The position numbers and the translations under genes are program-made. A stretch of 64,000 bases of DNA from Novosphingobium clariflavum (GTDB lineage: Bacteria > Pseudomonadota > Alphaproteobacteria > Sphingomonadales > Sphingomonadaceae), in assembly GCF_026420865.1 (NCBI RefSeq), contig NZ_JAPCWC010000012.1:54895-118894 (forward strand), given 5' to 3'. This document shows, piece after piece, positions 1-9,045 of the stretch. Numbering within the stretch: the first letter of the stretch is position 1; every line of letters starts with the position of its first letter. The notes under the pieces were generated by a model, which saw only the letters and a list, made by a program, of their open reading frames with translations, did no database searches and had not been told where the DNA came from.

Positions 1-2130
1 GCGCGCCATCACGGTTGTCCCGTCGCCGCCCGAACGGCCTCCCGAAATCGGCGGATAGGCCGCCGCGATGGCCGGAATGTCGGCCAGCGGATGGCGCAGG
101 GTGACGCGGTGGAGGTCGCCCCAGCGCCACTGTGCGGGATCGCTCCCGGCCAGTTGCTCGGCCTTTGCCCAGCCCGCCGCCAGCGCGGCATCGACCAGCG
201 CGTCGCGCGCCGCCGCCGGATCGGCGCCAAGGCGCGGGTCGGGCAGGGCAAGGGCATGGAGCATCTCGGAAAGGTTGACCGAGGTGAGCAGGTCGCGCGC
301 TTCGGCGGGGATCACGGCCTTGCGGAAGCGGTCCGAAAGTTCAGGCACGACGAGTTCGTAGAGCAGCGCGGCGTTGCTGTCCGCGCCGATCCTGCCGTCC
401 CAGCCCTGTAGCAGCGCGGCGGCGGGGGAGGGGCGCGGCGGCAGCAGCTTGCGCAGCGCCCGCGCGGGCAGCGATTGCACGTCATGCTGGAGCGCGACGC
501 TTTCCTCGATGGAGTGGGGGCCGGGCGCGCGCAGCACTTCGGCGATCCGGTCGTGGCGGAAGGGATCGCTCCAGGAAAAGCTGATGATCCGTTCGCGATA
601 GGGATAGTCCGGCGGCAGGTTCATGGCATTGGCCGAGGCGATCCAGCCCTGCTCGGGATTGTAGAGGCTGGGCATATCCTCGACCGGGAGGATGCCGGTC
701 CAGTCGAACGCGCCGTCGCCGGGGGCGGGGAACAGGCCGTCATGGCGCGGGCGCCTGGGCGTGAAGCCGATCGCCTGCCAGCCGGTGTTGCCCTCGATGT
801 CGGCATAGTGAAGGTTGGTCGGTGAGACATGCAGCCTTGCCGCTTCGCGCAAGCTGTCCCAGTCCGTGGCGAGATTGAGGGCGATGATCGCGAACTGCAT
901 GTTGGCGCCGGGCAGCATCGCCGCGGTGGCAAGCGCGATGGCCCGCCCCTTCAGCGGATCCTGCGCCACGACCGGGCGCCCCAAGGCATAGCGCAGCGTC
1001 ACCGTCCGTGCCGGCTCGCCCTTGACCGCGATCGTCTCCTCGTACGTTTCGAAGCGCTTCCATTTCCCCTCATGCCAGTACTCTTCGGGATCTTCCGGCC
1101 GGGTGCGCAGCACGAAGAGGTCGGTCTGGTCGATGTGGAAATTGGTGCGGCCGAACGCGAAGCGGTCGGTATGGCCCTGCATGATACCGGGCAGGCCGGG
1201 ATAGCCGGCACCGATCACGTCGAGCCCCGGCGCGCTCAGGTGGATCATGTGGCGCGGGCTTGCCCCGCCGATCGCGAGGTGCGGATCGTTGGCAAGGATC
1301 GGCCGTCCGGTGGTGCTGCGCGATCCGGCGATGGTCCAGGCATTGCTGCCCTGCGCGGCATGGTCGCTGCGGCTCACGTCGCGGTCCCAGCGCGCGAGTT
1401 CGGCCTGTTCGAAGGGCAGCGGCTTGCCGAGGTCCCGCAGGAAGCCGAGGTCGGCAACCGAGACCGCGGCGCAGTCCAGTCCGTCGGGCACGGTGAACGA
1501 CCAGGCCGGGCGCAGCGGGTCCATGTAGTGGTCGAGGTCGAGCTGTCCGCGCGCCTGCAGCATGGCGCGGCGCACCTCGTCGTCGGCATCGCCCGCCCCG
1601 GCCCCGCGCGTACGCAGCATGTCCTCGATGGACCAGCGCAAGGGGCGCATTCCGGTGATCGCATATTCGGGAGGCAGCAGCGCGGGGTCGGCCTCGGTCT
1701 CGGCGATCCGCGCGTTGATGCCGGCAACGTAACCACGCGCGCATTCGACGACCTCGGCGGGCAGGGCGGCGAGTTCGGCGGAAAGGTCGCCGCGATAGTG
1801 GAAATGGCGGGCGATGCGGTCCGCCTCAGCGAATTTCGGGCCGAACACTTCGGCCAGCCGCCCAAGCTCGCGCCGATTGTCGAAATCGAGCTGGAACAGG
1901 CGGTCGCGGCAGGCCAGATAGCCTTGCGCGAAGAAGGCGTCGTGGCGGGAACGGGCCTGGACATGGGCGATGCCCATGCGGTCCTCGCGGATGTCGATGG
2001 GGGCGCGGGCGCCGGCAAGCACCGCCTTGCGCCTTGTCCCGCGCACCTGCGGGGCCGCTCGGGCCAGGCGGATCGAGGAGAGGGCCACAAGGGCGGCGGA
2101 GGCCATCAGCAGGGCGCGTCGCTGCATCAT
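1..2130 (-). CDS. Penicillin acylase family protein (partial, C-terminus off the window)
   Basis: Exported N-terminal-nucleophile hydrolase of the penicillin/cephalosporin/AHL acylase family, which cleaves amide bonds of acylated substrates in the periplasm. The frame is open from a double ATG at 2130 to the left edge (710 codons; family members are usually 750-850). Visible parts are a signal-like N-terminus (MMQRRALLMASAALVALSS), the alpha-subunit motif DAFFAQGYLACRDRLFQLD, and the autocatalytic site GSNAW whose Ser262 would become the beta-chain nucleophile. It ends in SGGDGTTVMAR at the edge, close to the expected C-terminus. It is transcribed away from the TonB receptor at 2629, so the pair may take up and deacylate the same peptide-like or acyl-amide substrate. 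Substrate (beta-lactam, acyl-homoserine lactone or peptide) cannot be told from sequence. Confidence 0.9.
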   Translation of the reverse strand, partial: MMQRRALLMASAALVALSSIRLARAAPQVRGTRRKAVLAGARAPIDIREDRMGIAHVQARSRHDAFFAQGYLACRDRLFQLDFDNRRELGRLAEVFGPKFAEADRIARHFHYRGDLSAELAALPAEVVECARGYVAGINARIAETEADPALLPPEYAITGMRPLRWSIEDMLRTRGAGAGDADDEVRRAMLQARGQLDLDHYMDPLRPAWSFTVPDGLDCAAVSVADLGFLRDLGKPLPFEQAELARWDRDVSRSDHAAQGSNAWTIAGSRSTTGRPILANDPHLAIGGASPRHMIHLSAPGLDVIGAGYPGLPGIMQGHTDRFAFGRTNFHIDQTDLFVLRTRPEDPEEYWHEGKWKRFETYEETIAVKGEPARTVTLRYALGRPVVAQDPLKGRAIALATAAMLPGANMQFAIIALNLATDWDSLREAARLHVSPTNLHYADIEGNTGWQAIGFTPRRPRHDGLFPAPGDGAFDWTGILPVEDMPSLYNPEQGWIASANAMNLPPDYPYRERIISFSWSDPFRHDRIAEVLRAPGPHSIEESVALQHDVQSLPARALRKLLPPRPSPAAALLQGWDGRIGADSNAALLYELVVPELSDRFRKAVIPAEARDLLTSVNLSEMLHALALPDPRLGADPAAARDALVDAALAAGWAKAEQLAGSDPAQWRWGDLHRVTLRHPLADIPAIAAAYPPISGGRSGGDGTTVMAR

Positions 2131-2628
2131 TCGCACGGGTTTCCGGGATTTTTGCTTTGGAGTGAGGACCCTAACCCGCCCAGCCGGTTTGCGCGCATAG
2201 TTTGGCGCAGGAAGGGCATAGCCCGCGGTTATCCCCTGCCAATTCGGCCTCCGGCAGCCGCCGCAGCTGCATGAAAGCCCGCATCTGCGCGGAGATTTCA
2301 GTTCCCATGCCCTCCGGCTATACCTTTGCTAAGTCATGGAAAGGCCCGGCTATTGACCCGCAAGTCCGGGCCTGTACCGTTCTGACCTGAAAATGTCATC
2401 AACCACTGCGGTGGTGGTGTTTTCCCACCAATCAGGCCGCGCGATCAGGCCATGAGGGACTGTCGCGCAAGGTCGTCCGGAGAGGGGACTGGGAAGATAA
2501 CGGCGCCGTTCGCACCGAGCGGCGCGCATGAAGTTTGAATACGGCCTGACCGGCACCGAGCGGCATTGCGATGACCCGTCACGTGGGTTGGCATGCTGCC
2601 GGGCGTCCGGCGTCAAAGGGGGGTTTCG
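2131..2628. other. Divergent intergenic region, acylase/TBDR
   Basis: 498 bases between the divergent acylase and TBDR starts, so it must hold both promoters. I see no convincing gene. It contains a small hairpin (8-bp arms 2342-2349 and 2366-2373) and a short dyad around 2402-2415. A purine-rich SD stretch (about 2615-2623) precedes the TBDR start. No clear sigma-70 hexamers could be assigned. Confidence 0.5.
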
Positions 2629-5451
2629 ATGTTCGATCTGATACGAGTCAACAAGGTCACTGTGTCCCGTCTCGCCATGGGGGCGGCATTGGGCATGACG
2701 GCAAGCGCCTGGTGCGCACCGGCTTTCGCGCAGGACGCCGCCGCGCCGGATGCCGAGAAGGCGAAAGAGGAAAACGTCGTCATCGTCACCGGTTCGCGCA
2801 TTGCCCGCCAGGGCTTTGAATCGCCGACCCCGCTGACGGTGATGAGCAAGGAAGACATCCAGAACCAGTCGCCGTCGAACAACCTGGCGGACTTCGTCAA
2901 CCAGCTTCCGGCGCTTGCGGGCAGCACCCGTCCGTCGAACTCGCGCTTGGCGCTGAGCTCGGGCCTTGCCGGGATCAATGCGCTCAACTTGCGCAACATG
3001 GGCGAGATCCGCACCCTGGTCCTGCTCGACGGTCGCCGTTCGGTCGGTTCGAGCGTGACCGGCCTGGTCGACATCAACACTTTCCCGCAGCAGCTGGTGA
3101 AGAGCGTGGAAGTCGTGACCGGCGGTGCCTCGGCGGCCTATGGCTCGGACGCGGTGGCCGGCGTCGTCAACTTCGTGCTCGACAAGAAGTACGAAGGCCT
3201 CAAGCTCAGCGCCGATACCGGCATCACCCAGTACGGCGACGGCGCGAACTATTCGTTCCAGGCCGCCGGCGGCTTCTCGTTCGGCGGCGGGCGCGGCCAT
3301 GTCCTGCTGAGCGGCGAGTACGCCCATACCGATGGCATCTTCAAGACCTCGCGCAAGTGGAACGCGCATGGCGATCGCATCATCGCCAACCCGGACTATA
3401 CCGCCACCAACGGATTGCCGCGCTACATCACGGTCTCGCCGGGCGGCACCAACAACGCGCTGCCGGGCGGCATCATCAACTCGTCCTCGGGCACCACGGC
3501 CAATTCGCTGCGCGGCATCTACTTCGGCGAAGGCGGCTCGGTGAACCACTATGACTACGGTTCGCTCTCGACCTCGTCGGTGTCGGTCGGCGGCGACTGG
3601 GCTCTGTCGGACAACGGCCGCAACATCGGCCTTGGTGCGGAGGACGACCGCCGCAACGTCTTCGGCCGCGTCAGCTACGACGTGGCGGACTGGATCTCCG
3701 TCTGGGGCGAGGCTTCGTACAGCTGGACGCGGTCGATGTTCAACGCCGGACCGCAGCTCTCCTCGGCGCGCACGCTCTCGGCCAGCAATGCCTATCTGAT
3801 CAATGCGCTGGGCGCCGATGCGCTGGCGGGTGTGACCTCGGTATCGCTCGGCACCACGGCGTCCGACCTGCCCTACCGCGTCACCAACAACCAGCGTGAC
3901 GTCCAGCGCTACGCCCTCGGCGCCGAGGGCGAGTTCGAGATGTTCGGCAAGTCGGCGGTGTGGAGCGCCTATGGCCAGTACGGCGTGACGCATACTCACG
4001 AGAAGATGCGCAACATCATGAATACCGCGAAGACGACGCTGGCGTCGGACGCGGTGTTCGACAGTTCTGGCAACATCGTCTGCCGCTCGACGCTCACCGA
4101 CCCGACCAATGGCTGCGTGCCGGTCAACTGGCTGGGCACCGGGGTGATGACGCAGGAGATGGCCGACTACATCCTCGGCGATCCCTATCGCAACCAGAAG
4201 CTGGAGCAGACCACTGCGGGCGTGAACCTCTCGGTCACCCCGTTTGCCACCTGGGCGGGCGACGTCAGCCTTGCCATCGGCGGCGAATACCGGCGCGAGG
4301 AAGTCTCCGGCTACGTTCCCACCGAGTACCAGAGCGGCTGGTCGGTCGGCAACTTCCTGCCCACCTTCGGCAGCTACAACGTCAAGGAAGCCTACCTCGA
4401 AACCGTGGTGCCGCTGGGCCTCGGCCTCGAATTCAACGGCGCCGTGCGCGCCACCGACTATTCGACCTCGGGCTACGTGACCACCTGGAAGGCTGGCGCC
4501 ACCTGGCAGCCGATCCCCGACTTCCGCCTGCGCGTCACCCAGTCGCGCGATATTCGCGCGCCCAACCTGTCCGAACTCTATGCGGCGGGTACCTCGCGCA
4601 CCAATACGCTGACCGATCCCAACACCGGCACCGTCTACACCTTCCTCGAGACGACCACCGGCAATCCCAACCTGAAGCCGGAAAAGGCGGATTCGACCGT
4701 GATCGGCGGCGTGCTGACGCCGCGCTTCCTGCCGGGCCTGTCGTTCTCGGCCGACTGGTTCCAGATCAAGCTCAAGGACGCGATCAGCCAGTATTACTCG
4801 CAGGACATCTACAACCGCTGCATCGAGGGCCATACCGACTTCTGTGCAGGCTATACCGCTGATCCGAGCGGCCAGCGCGATTACCTGTTCACGGCCAGCC
4901 CGTTCAACTTCAACCGGATCACCACGCGCGGCATCGACTTCGAGCTTGGCTATCGCCGCCCGCTCGGCGACGGTGCGATCTCGCTGCGGGCGCTGGCGAC
5001 GCATTATATCGACAACGTGGTCAACGACGGCATCACCACGCCGCTCGATACCGCAGGCACCAACGGCGGCTCCGGTCCGCCGAGCTGGATCTACCGCTTC
5101 TCGGCCACCTACGACACGCCGACGTTCAGCCTGACCGGCACCGCGCGCGGCATCAGTTCGGGCCGCTATAGCGCCAGCTATACGGAGTGCACCTCCAGCT
5201 GCCCGGCCTCGACCACGCTGGTCTCGACGATCGACGACAACCATGTCTCCGGCACGTTCTACGTGGATGCCAATGCCACCATCAAGCTGGGGGATTCGCT
5301 GCTGGGCAAGTCCGAGTTCTTCCTCAACGTGACGAACCTGTTCAACGCCTCGCCGCTGCTGCTGCCGGAAAGCGGCATGGCTGCGAACACCACTTACAGC
5401 GACATGCTGGGCCGCTCGTTCCGCCTGGGCGTGCGTTTCGAACTGAAGTGA
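2629..5451 (+). CDS. TonB-dependent receptor
   Basis: Outer-membrane active transporter of 940 residues. The chosen ATG follows a G-rich SD at 6-8 bases and is followed by a Sec signal peptide ending AFAQ; an upstream in-frame ATG at 2593 would add 12 unlikely residues. The TonB-box/plug start is VVIVTGSRI, the plug contains NLRNMGEIRTLVLLDGRR and GGASAAYGSDAVAGVVNFVLD, and the barrel ends in the aromatic-terminal strand SFRLGVRFELK. This plug type is common in sphingomonad receptors that sit next to acylases and amidohydrolases. Divergent placement to the penicillin acylase suggests a peptide or acyl-amide substrate (inference). A strong hairpin follows at 5457. Confidence 0.95.
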   Translation: MFDLIRVNKVTVSRLAMGAALGMTASAWCAPAFAQDAAAPDAEKAKEENVVIVTGSRIARQGFESPTPLTVMSKEDIQNQSPSNNLADFVNQLPALAGSTRPSNSRLALSSGLAGINALNLRNMGEIRTLVLLDGRRSVGSSVTGLVDINTFPQQLVKSVEVVTGGASAAYGSDAVAGVVNFVLDKKYEGLKLSADTGITQYGDGANYSFQAAGGFSFGGGRGHVLLSGEYAHTDGIFKTSRKWNAHGDRIIANPDYTATNGLPRYITVSPGGTNNALPGGIINSSSGTTANSLRGIYFGEGGSVNHYDYGSLSTSSVSVGGDWALSDNGRNIGLGAEDDRRNVFGRVSYDVADWISVWGEASYSWTRSMFNAGPQLSSARTLSASNAYLINALGADALAGVTSVSLGTTASDLPYRVTNNQRDVQRYALGAEGEFEMFGKSAVWSAYGQYGVTHTHEKMRNIMNTAKTTLASDAVFDSSGNIVCRSTLTDPTNGCVPVNWLGTGVMTQEMADYILGDPYRNQKLEQTTAGVNLSVTPFATWAGDVSLAIGGEYRREEVSGYVPTEYQSGWSVGNFLPTFGSYNVKEAYLETVVPLGLGLEFNGAVRATDYSTSGYVTTWKAGATWQPIPDFRLRVTQSRDIRAPNLSELYAAGTSRTNTLTDPNTGTVYTFLETTTGNPNLKPEKADSTVIGGVLTPRFLPGLSFSADWFQIKLKDAISQYYSQDIYNRCIEGHTDFCAGYTADPSGQRDYLFTASPFNFNRITTRGIDFELGYRRPLGDGAISLRALATHYIDNVVNDGITTPLDTAGTNGGSGPPSWIYRFSATYDTPTFSLTGTARGISSGRYSASYTECTSSCPASTTLVSTIDDNHVSGTFYVDANATIKLGDSLLGKSEFFLNVTNLFNASPLLLPESGMAANTTYSDMLGRSFRLGVRFELK

Positions 5452-5456
5452 TCGGG

Positions 5457-5500
5457 CCTGCCGGGCCGGGCCGGGCGCAGGCGCCGCCCGGCCCGGCAGG
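5457..5500. terminator. Perfect 15-bp hairpin after the TBDR
   Basis: Inverted repeat with arms 5457-5471 and 5486-5500, 15 bp each without mismatch, loop 14 bases, starting five bases after the TBDR stop. There is no T-run, so it may act as a transcription block or mRNA 3'-end stabiliser rather than a textbook intrinsic terminator. It is the first of a series of hairpins in this gap. Confidence 0.6.
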
Positions 5501-5570
5501 CGATTGATGCCAAGCTGCAGTGATGCGGACGCACCACTGCAGCTTGGTACGCTCGGGCGCCGCCCGGGCT

Positions 5571-5677
5571 TAGAGCGTTTTCCGATCTGATTGAATCAGA
5601 TCGGGCTCTCCAGATTCTTTGTTTTCCGCGTTTTTCCGAGTCACTGCGTGTTCCACTCCGTTCGAAAAACGCTCTAA
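5571..5677. repeat. Dispersed palindromic repeat, full-length copy
   Basis: A 107-bp unit with 16-bp terminal inverted repeats (5571-5586 and 5662-5677, one mismatch; outer sequence TTAGAGCGTTTT). An internal dyad GATCTGATTGAATCAGATC sits near the left end, followed by TTTGTTTTCCGCGTTTTTCC. Related left halves occur at 13341-13408 and, more diverged, at 41503-41572 and 5864-5891. The design resembles the short 'AGAGC...GCTCT' palindromic repeats scattered through many alphaproteobacterial genomes. No coding capacity. Confidence 0.75.
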
Positions 5678-5746
5678 CCGACCTGCGACAAGTCAAGCTT
5701 ATCGCAGGTCGGTATCACCGCCAATTTCCCGAGCCTTCGGGGTCGC

Positions 5747-5787
5747 AAAGCACCGGTCGGCGAGAGCATCGCCGGCCGGTGCTTTTT
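5747..5787 (+). terminator. Rho-independent-type terminator
   Basis: Stem arms 5747-5763 and 5769-5785 (17 bp, one G-T wobble) around a five-base loop, ending in a run of five T on the plus strand. The minus-strand read ends in CTTTGCG, so termination is mainly plus-directed. It lies about 300 bases after the TBDR stop, so it may end a long 3' UTR or an independent small transcript. Confidence 0.7.
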
Positions 5788-5863
5788 CGATGTGCGCGTG
5801 GGGAACCGTTGCGGCGGCATGCGCGGAGCCGGGGCGCGCAGATAGCTGGCGCTCACGCCGCCC

Positions 5864-5891
5864 AGAGCAGCCTCCGATCCGATTGCATCGG
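5864..5891. repeat. Degenerate partial copy of the dispersed repeat
   Basis: AGAGCAGCCTCCGATCCGAT continues into TGCATCGG and matches the left end of the copy at 13341 (AGAGCAGTTTCCGATCCGAT). The right half is not recognisable. Confidence 0.4.
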
Positions 5892-5976
5892 CCTGTCGCC
5901 AGTTCACGAAAGCGGTGTTTGCCTTTCTCGAGCGCGGCCGCGTCGGCCATGGAGGCGGCCCATGCCTGTGGTCCCG

Positions 5977-7059
5977 TCAGTTCATCTGGCCGCGAAGGAA
6001 GGCGATCAGCTTCGGATCGCTGCCGGTGCGCTCAAGGACAGGCAGGATGATCCGCCACCCGTTATCGCTGTTGGTCAGGATGACGATCCCGTCACCGCTC
6101 ACGCGATCGATCGCGGCAAACGTGAAGGCTCCAGCATCCTTGCCGGTGTGCAGCATCGTCGTGCCATCGGGAAAGCCAAGGAGCTGCCAGCCGAGGCCAA
6201 AGCCGGTCCAGGATGGACAGGTGGCTGCTTTCGTTCCGGCACATGTCTCGGGCGTCAGGTCGGCCTGCGATCTGCTGCGCTGTGCCGATACCGTTGCGAC
6301 CAGCCCCCGGTCGTTACGGGCATCGATGAGGAAACGCGCATAGTCGCGCGCCGTCGCGTGCGCCAGATCGGCAGCGTTGTAGCGCGTCACCGGCTCGGCC
6401 GGCAGGGGCTTGCCGGCATCGTCGTATGGCGTGGCGATCGGCTCCGTAGCGCCTTGCGCCGAGACATAGCCCGAGGCGCGCATGTGGGCAGGGGTGAACA
6501 GCCAGCGGCCCGCAAGCGCCTCGAACGACTGGCCGGTGCGATGCTCGGCGTAGCGGGCTGCATATTGATACCCCTCGCCCGAATAGCTGGTGGTCGTGCC
6601 GGGATCGTGATCGAAGGCCAGTCCCGTTGCATCGCGCCAGTTCGGCAAGCCGGTGCGGTGGCTCAGCGCCATGCGGACGGTCAGCTTCATCCGCCGCGGA
6701 TCGCGGGACAGGTCGGGATCGCTCCAGTAACGATCCATCGGTTCGTCGAGCGACAGCTTGCCGGCCGACACCAGCCGCAGGATGACCTCTGCCGTCAGCG
6801 GCTTGGTCAGCGACGCGAGATTGTAGGGCGTGGAGACGGTTGCCGCGCGGTCAGGCCCCGCCATGCCCCAGGCCCCGGTCGAGACGATCCGTCCCTTGCG
6901 GATCACGGCGATCGATGCGCTCTCCACACGCTGTTCGTGCAGGGTCGCGGTCATATCCGGCAGCGCGTGGCTGGTCCTGGCGTCTGCCATCGTCGAGGCG
7001 CAAGCCACCAACACGCCGCCGTAAACTATCCGCTTCAGAACGCCGGCTGTTTTATTCAT
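5977..7059 (-). CDS. Serine hydrolase, beta-lactamase class C family (probable lipoprotein)
   Basis: 360-residue exported member of the class C beta-lactamase/D-Ala-D-Ala peptidase/esterase family. The catalytic S-x-x-K is S83-L-T-K86 and the Tyr motif is Y159-S-G, an atypical variant of Y-A-N/Y-S-N. The third motif is HTG near the C-terminus (HTGKDAGAF). The N-terminus VLVAC followed by AST resembles a lipobox, suggesting lipidation at Cys20. The ATG at 7059 was preferred over an in-frame TTG at 7065; neither has a strong SD. It lies just downstream of the D-aminoacylase on the same strand, so a D-amino-acid peptidase or amidase role is plausible, but esterase activity is equally possible. 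Confidence 0.85.
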   Translation of the reverse strand: MNKTAGVLKRIVYGGVLVACASTMADARTSHALPDMTATLHEQRVESASIAVIRKGRIVSTGAWGMAGPDRAATVSTPYNLASLTKPLTAEVILRLVSAGKLSLDEPMDRYWSDPDLSRDPRRMKLTVRMALSHRTGLPNWRDATGLAFDHDPGTTTSYSGEGYQYAARYAEHRTGQSFEALAGRWLFTPAHMRASGYVSAQGATEPIATPYDDAGKPLPAEPVTRYNAADLAHATARDYARFLIDARNDRGLVATVSAQRSRSQADLTPETCAGTKAATCPSWTGFGLGWQLLGFPDGTTMLHTGKDAGAFTFAAIDRVSGDGIVILTNSDNGWRIILPVLERTGSDPKLIAFLRGQMN

Positions 7060-7159
7060 GAGCAACAGCTAGCGGTGTCGAAGTCTGGCCGCAACTTGGA
7101 TTGTATATTTCCATTGGCGCGGTGAACGCAGGCCTTGCAGTGCTTCCTGTTTGCGTCCG

Positions 7160-8791
7160 TTACCGTGCCGGACAGTCCTTTGGCGCGGGGCGCAGCAACA
7201 CGCGCCCGGCGCTCGTGCCGGTGGTCTGGCTGTCGGATACGGCGAGCTTGCCGTTGACGAACAGTGCCTTGACCCCGGTGCTGAGTTCGCGGGGATGGAC
7301 ATAGTCGGCGCGGGGGGCGAACCGGTCGGGGGAGAAGACCAGCACGTCGGCGAAATTGCCGGCCTTCAGGTAGCCGCGATGGTCCAGCTTGTAGATGTCG
7401 GCGACGCGCCCGGTCGACTGGCGCACGAAAGTGCCCAGATCGATGGTGCGGCGCTGCTTCACATACTTCACGTACTTTTCGGGGAAGGTCGCGTACATGC
7501 GCGGGTGGCCGTTGGACCCGTCCGACGAGGTCACGATCCACGGCTGCTTCATGAACAGTTCGACATCGCTTTCGGCCATATTGAAAGAGGCGACGTCGGT
7601 GCCGCCGCCGCCCTTTTCGGCGCTCTGGCGGATGATCTTCAGGGCGGCCTCGATCGGATCGATCTTCCATTCGGCCGCCATCTGTTCCAGCGTCTTGCCG
7701 GTCCAGGGGTAGCCCTGCGCGGTCAGCAGCAGCGAAGGCGCGCCGCCGCGGCGGCGCAGGTTCTCGACCATCTCGGTGCGAATGCGGGCTGCGGCCGCCG
7801 GATCGTCCAGCCGGGCGAGCAGCGCCTTGTCGCCGCCATCGACCGACCAGCGCGGCAGGAGCGAGGCATCGAGGCTCGATCCGGAGGCAAGCCAGGGATA
7901 CTGGTCGGCGGTGACGTCCTGCCCAGCGGCGCGGGCCTTGTCGATCCGCGCGATCACGGCCGCCGCCTCACCCTGGACGTCGACGCCCAGCGCCTTGATA
8001 TGCGCGAAGTGGACCGGCATCCCGGCCTCGCGCCCGATCCGCAGCACTTCGTCCACCGAGCCGAGCAGGCCGATGGAATAGCTCGATTCGTCGCGCTGGT
8101 GGGTGTCGTAGAGGCCGCCGCGCACGGCCGCCTCGCGGGCGACGGCGATCACTTCCTCGGTCTTTGCAAAACTTTGCGGGGCATAGAACAGCCCGGCGGA
8201 AAGGCCGGTCGCGCCCTCGCACATGGCCTTGGCGACAAGCGCCTTCATCCGCGCGAGTTCGGCGCCGTCGGGCGCGCGGGCATCATCGCCCAGCACGCGC
8301 TGGCGTACCGCGCCGAAACCGACAAACGGCACCGCATTGGTGCCGATGCCCGATGCTTCCAGCGTGCGGGCATCTTCCGCCACATCGGGCGTTCCGCCAC
8401 CGTCGACGCCGATCATCACCGTGGAGACGCCCTGGTCCAGCCAGGCGGCATTGACGCGCTGGGCGGGATCGGCCGAGCGAATGAAGACGTCGGCATGGGT
8501 GTGGGCATCGATGAAGCCGGGGGTGACGATCATGCCTTTCGCGTCGATGATCCGGGCTCCCTTGCCGGGCGCCCTGGGCCCGACATAGGCGATCCGGTCT
8601 CCTGCCAGCGCGACATCGCCGACAAAGGGCCTGGCCTCACTGCCGTCGTAGATCGTGCCGCCGTGGATGACGATGTCGTATTCGGCGGGGGTTCCCGCTC
8701 CCGCACCGGACCCGATGGCCAGCAGCGAGGCGGCGGCCATGAGCCGGAACAGCAGGTGACACGGACGCGCAGCGCGGCGGGAAGGGGGCAT
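7160..8791 (-). CDS. N-acyl-D-amino-acid deacylase (D-aminoacylase family amidohydrolase)
   Basis: 543-residue metal-dependent amidohydrolase that removes acyl groups from N-acyl-D-amino acids. Family hallmarks are the H97-T-H99-A-D metal motif after VTPGFIDA, the EGATGLSAGLFYAP segment, THQRDESSY, HFAHIKALG, ADQYPW and SSDGSNGHPR. A Sec-type N-terminus (LLFRLMAAASLLAIGSGAGAG) predicts periplasmic location, unlike many cytosolic homologues. The ATG at 8791 is preferred over a TTG at 8803. It is divergent from the LysR regulator at 9046, which probably controls it. Context (D-glutamate genes at 10025-13343) suggests it feeds D-amino acids to that pathway. Confidence 0.9.
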   Translation of the reverse strand: MPPSRRAARPCHLLFRLMAAASLLAIGSGAGAGTPAEYDIVIHGGTIYDGSEARPFVGDVALAGDRIAYVGPRAPGKGARIIDAKGMIVTPGFIDAHTHADVFIRSADPAQRVNAAWLDQGVSTVMIGVDGGGTPDVAEDARTLEASGIGTNAVPFVGFGAVRQRVLGDDARAPDGAELARMKALVAKAMCEGATGLSAGLFYAPQSFAKTEEVIAVAREAAVRGGLYDTHQRDESSYSIGLLGSVDEVLRIGREAGMPVHFAHIKALGVDVQGEAAAVIARIDKARAAGQDVTADQYPWLASGSSLDASLLPRWSVDGGDKALLARLDDPAAAARIRTEMVENLRRRGGAPSLLLTAQGYPWTGKTLEQMAAEWKIDPIEAALKIIRQSAEKGGGGTDVASFNMAESDVELFMKQPWIVTSSDGSNGHPRMYATFPEKYVKYVKQRRTIDLGTFVRQSTGRVADIYKLDHRGYLKAGNFADVLVFSPDRFAPRADYVHPRELSTGVKALFVNGKLAVSDSQTTGTSAGRVLLRPAPKDCPAR

Positions 8792-9045
8792 GGGCTGTTC
8801 CAATCTGTTTGACGCGACCTCACGGCGGCCGCCCGCCGAGGCGAACGGCGCCGAAACGTGCTCAACTCATCAGGCAATTCGTCAAGTCAGTCCAGTTCTT
8901 CGACTTTTTCTGACCATAGCCGCAATGCATGGCTGTCCACCCACAGGGACTTGCCTATAGTGCCGTGCCTGCGCGAGGCTCCGGTGCGCCCTCCAGCCCC
9001 ACAAGTGGCCCCGCCCTCTTCATACCCAGTTGCAAGGCCCGTTTG

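Larger units (their letters stand above)
5452..5976. other. Convergent intergenic region rich in hairpins
   Basis: 525 bases between convergent genes with no credible ORF. Beyond the hairpin at 5457 it holds a 13-bp perfect inverted repeat (5510-5522/5535-5547), a 107-bp dispersed repeat (5571-5677), a 12-bp perfect inverted repeat (5677-5688/5702-5713), a T-tailed terminator (5747-5787) and a degenerate repeat copy (5864-5891). The stretch 5678-5787, ending in the T-tailed hairpin, could be the 3' part of a small RNA; this is inference. Confidence 0.6.

Noticed and set aside
829..2274. 481-codon plus-strand frame
   Set aside because: Lies opposite the penicillin-acylase frame, which has all family motifs; no signal or domain in the antisense reading.
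2350..5244. 964-codon open frame on the minus strand opposite the TBDR
   Set aside because: Arg/Ala/Gly-rich antisense shadow typical of high-GC DNA; the plus strand encodes a full receptor with signal peptide and motifs.
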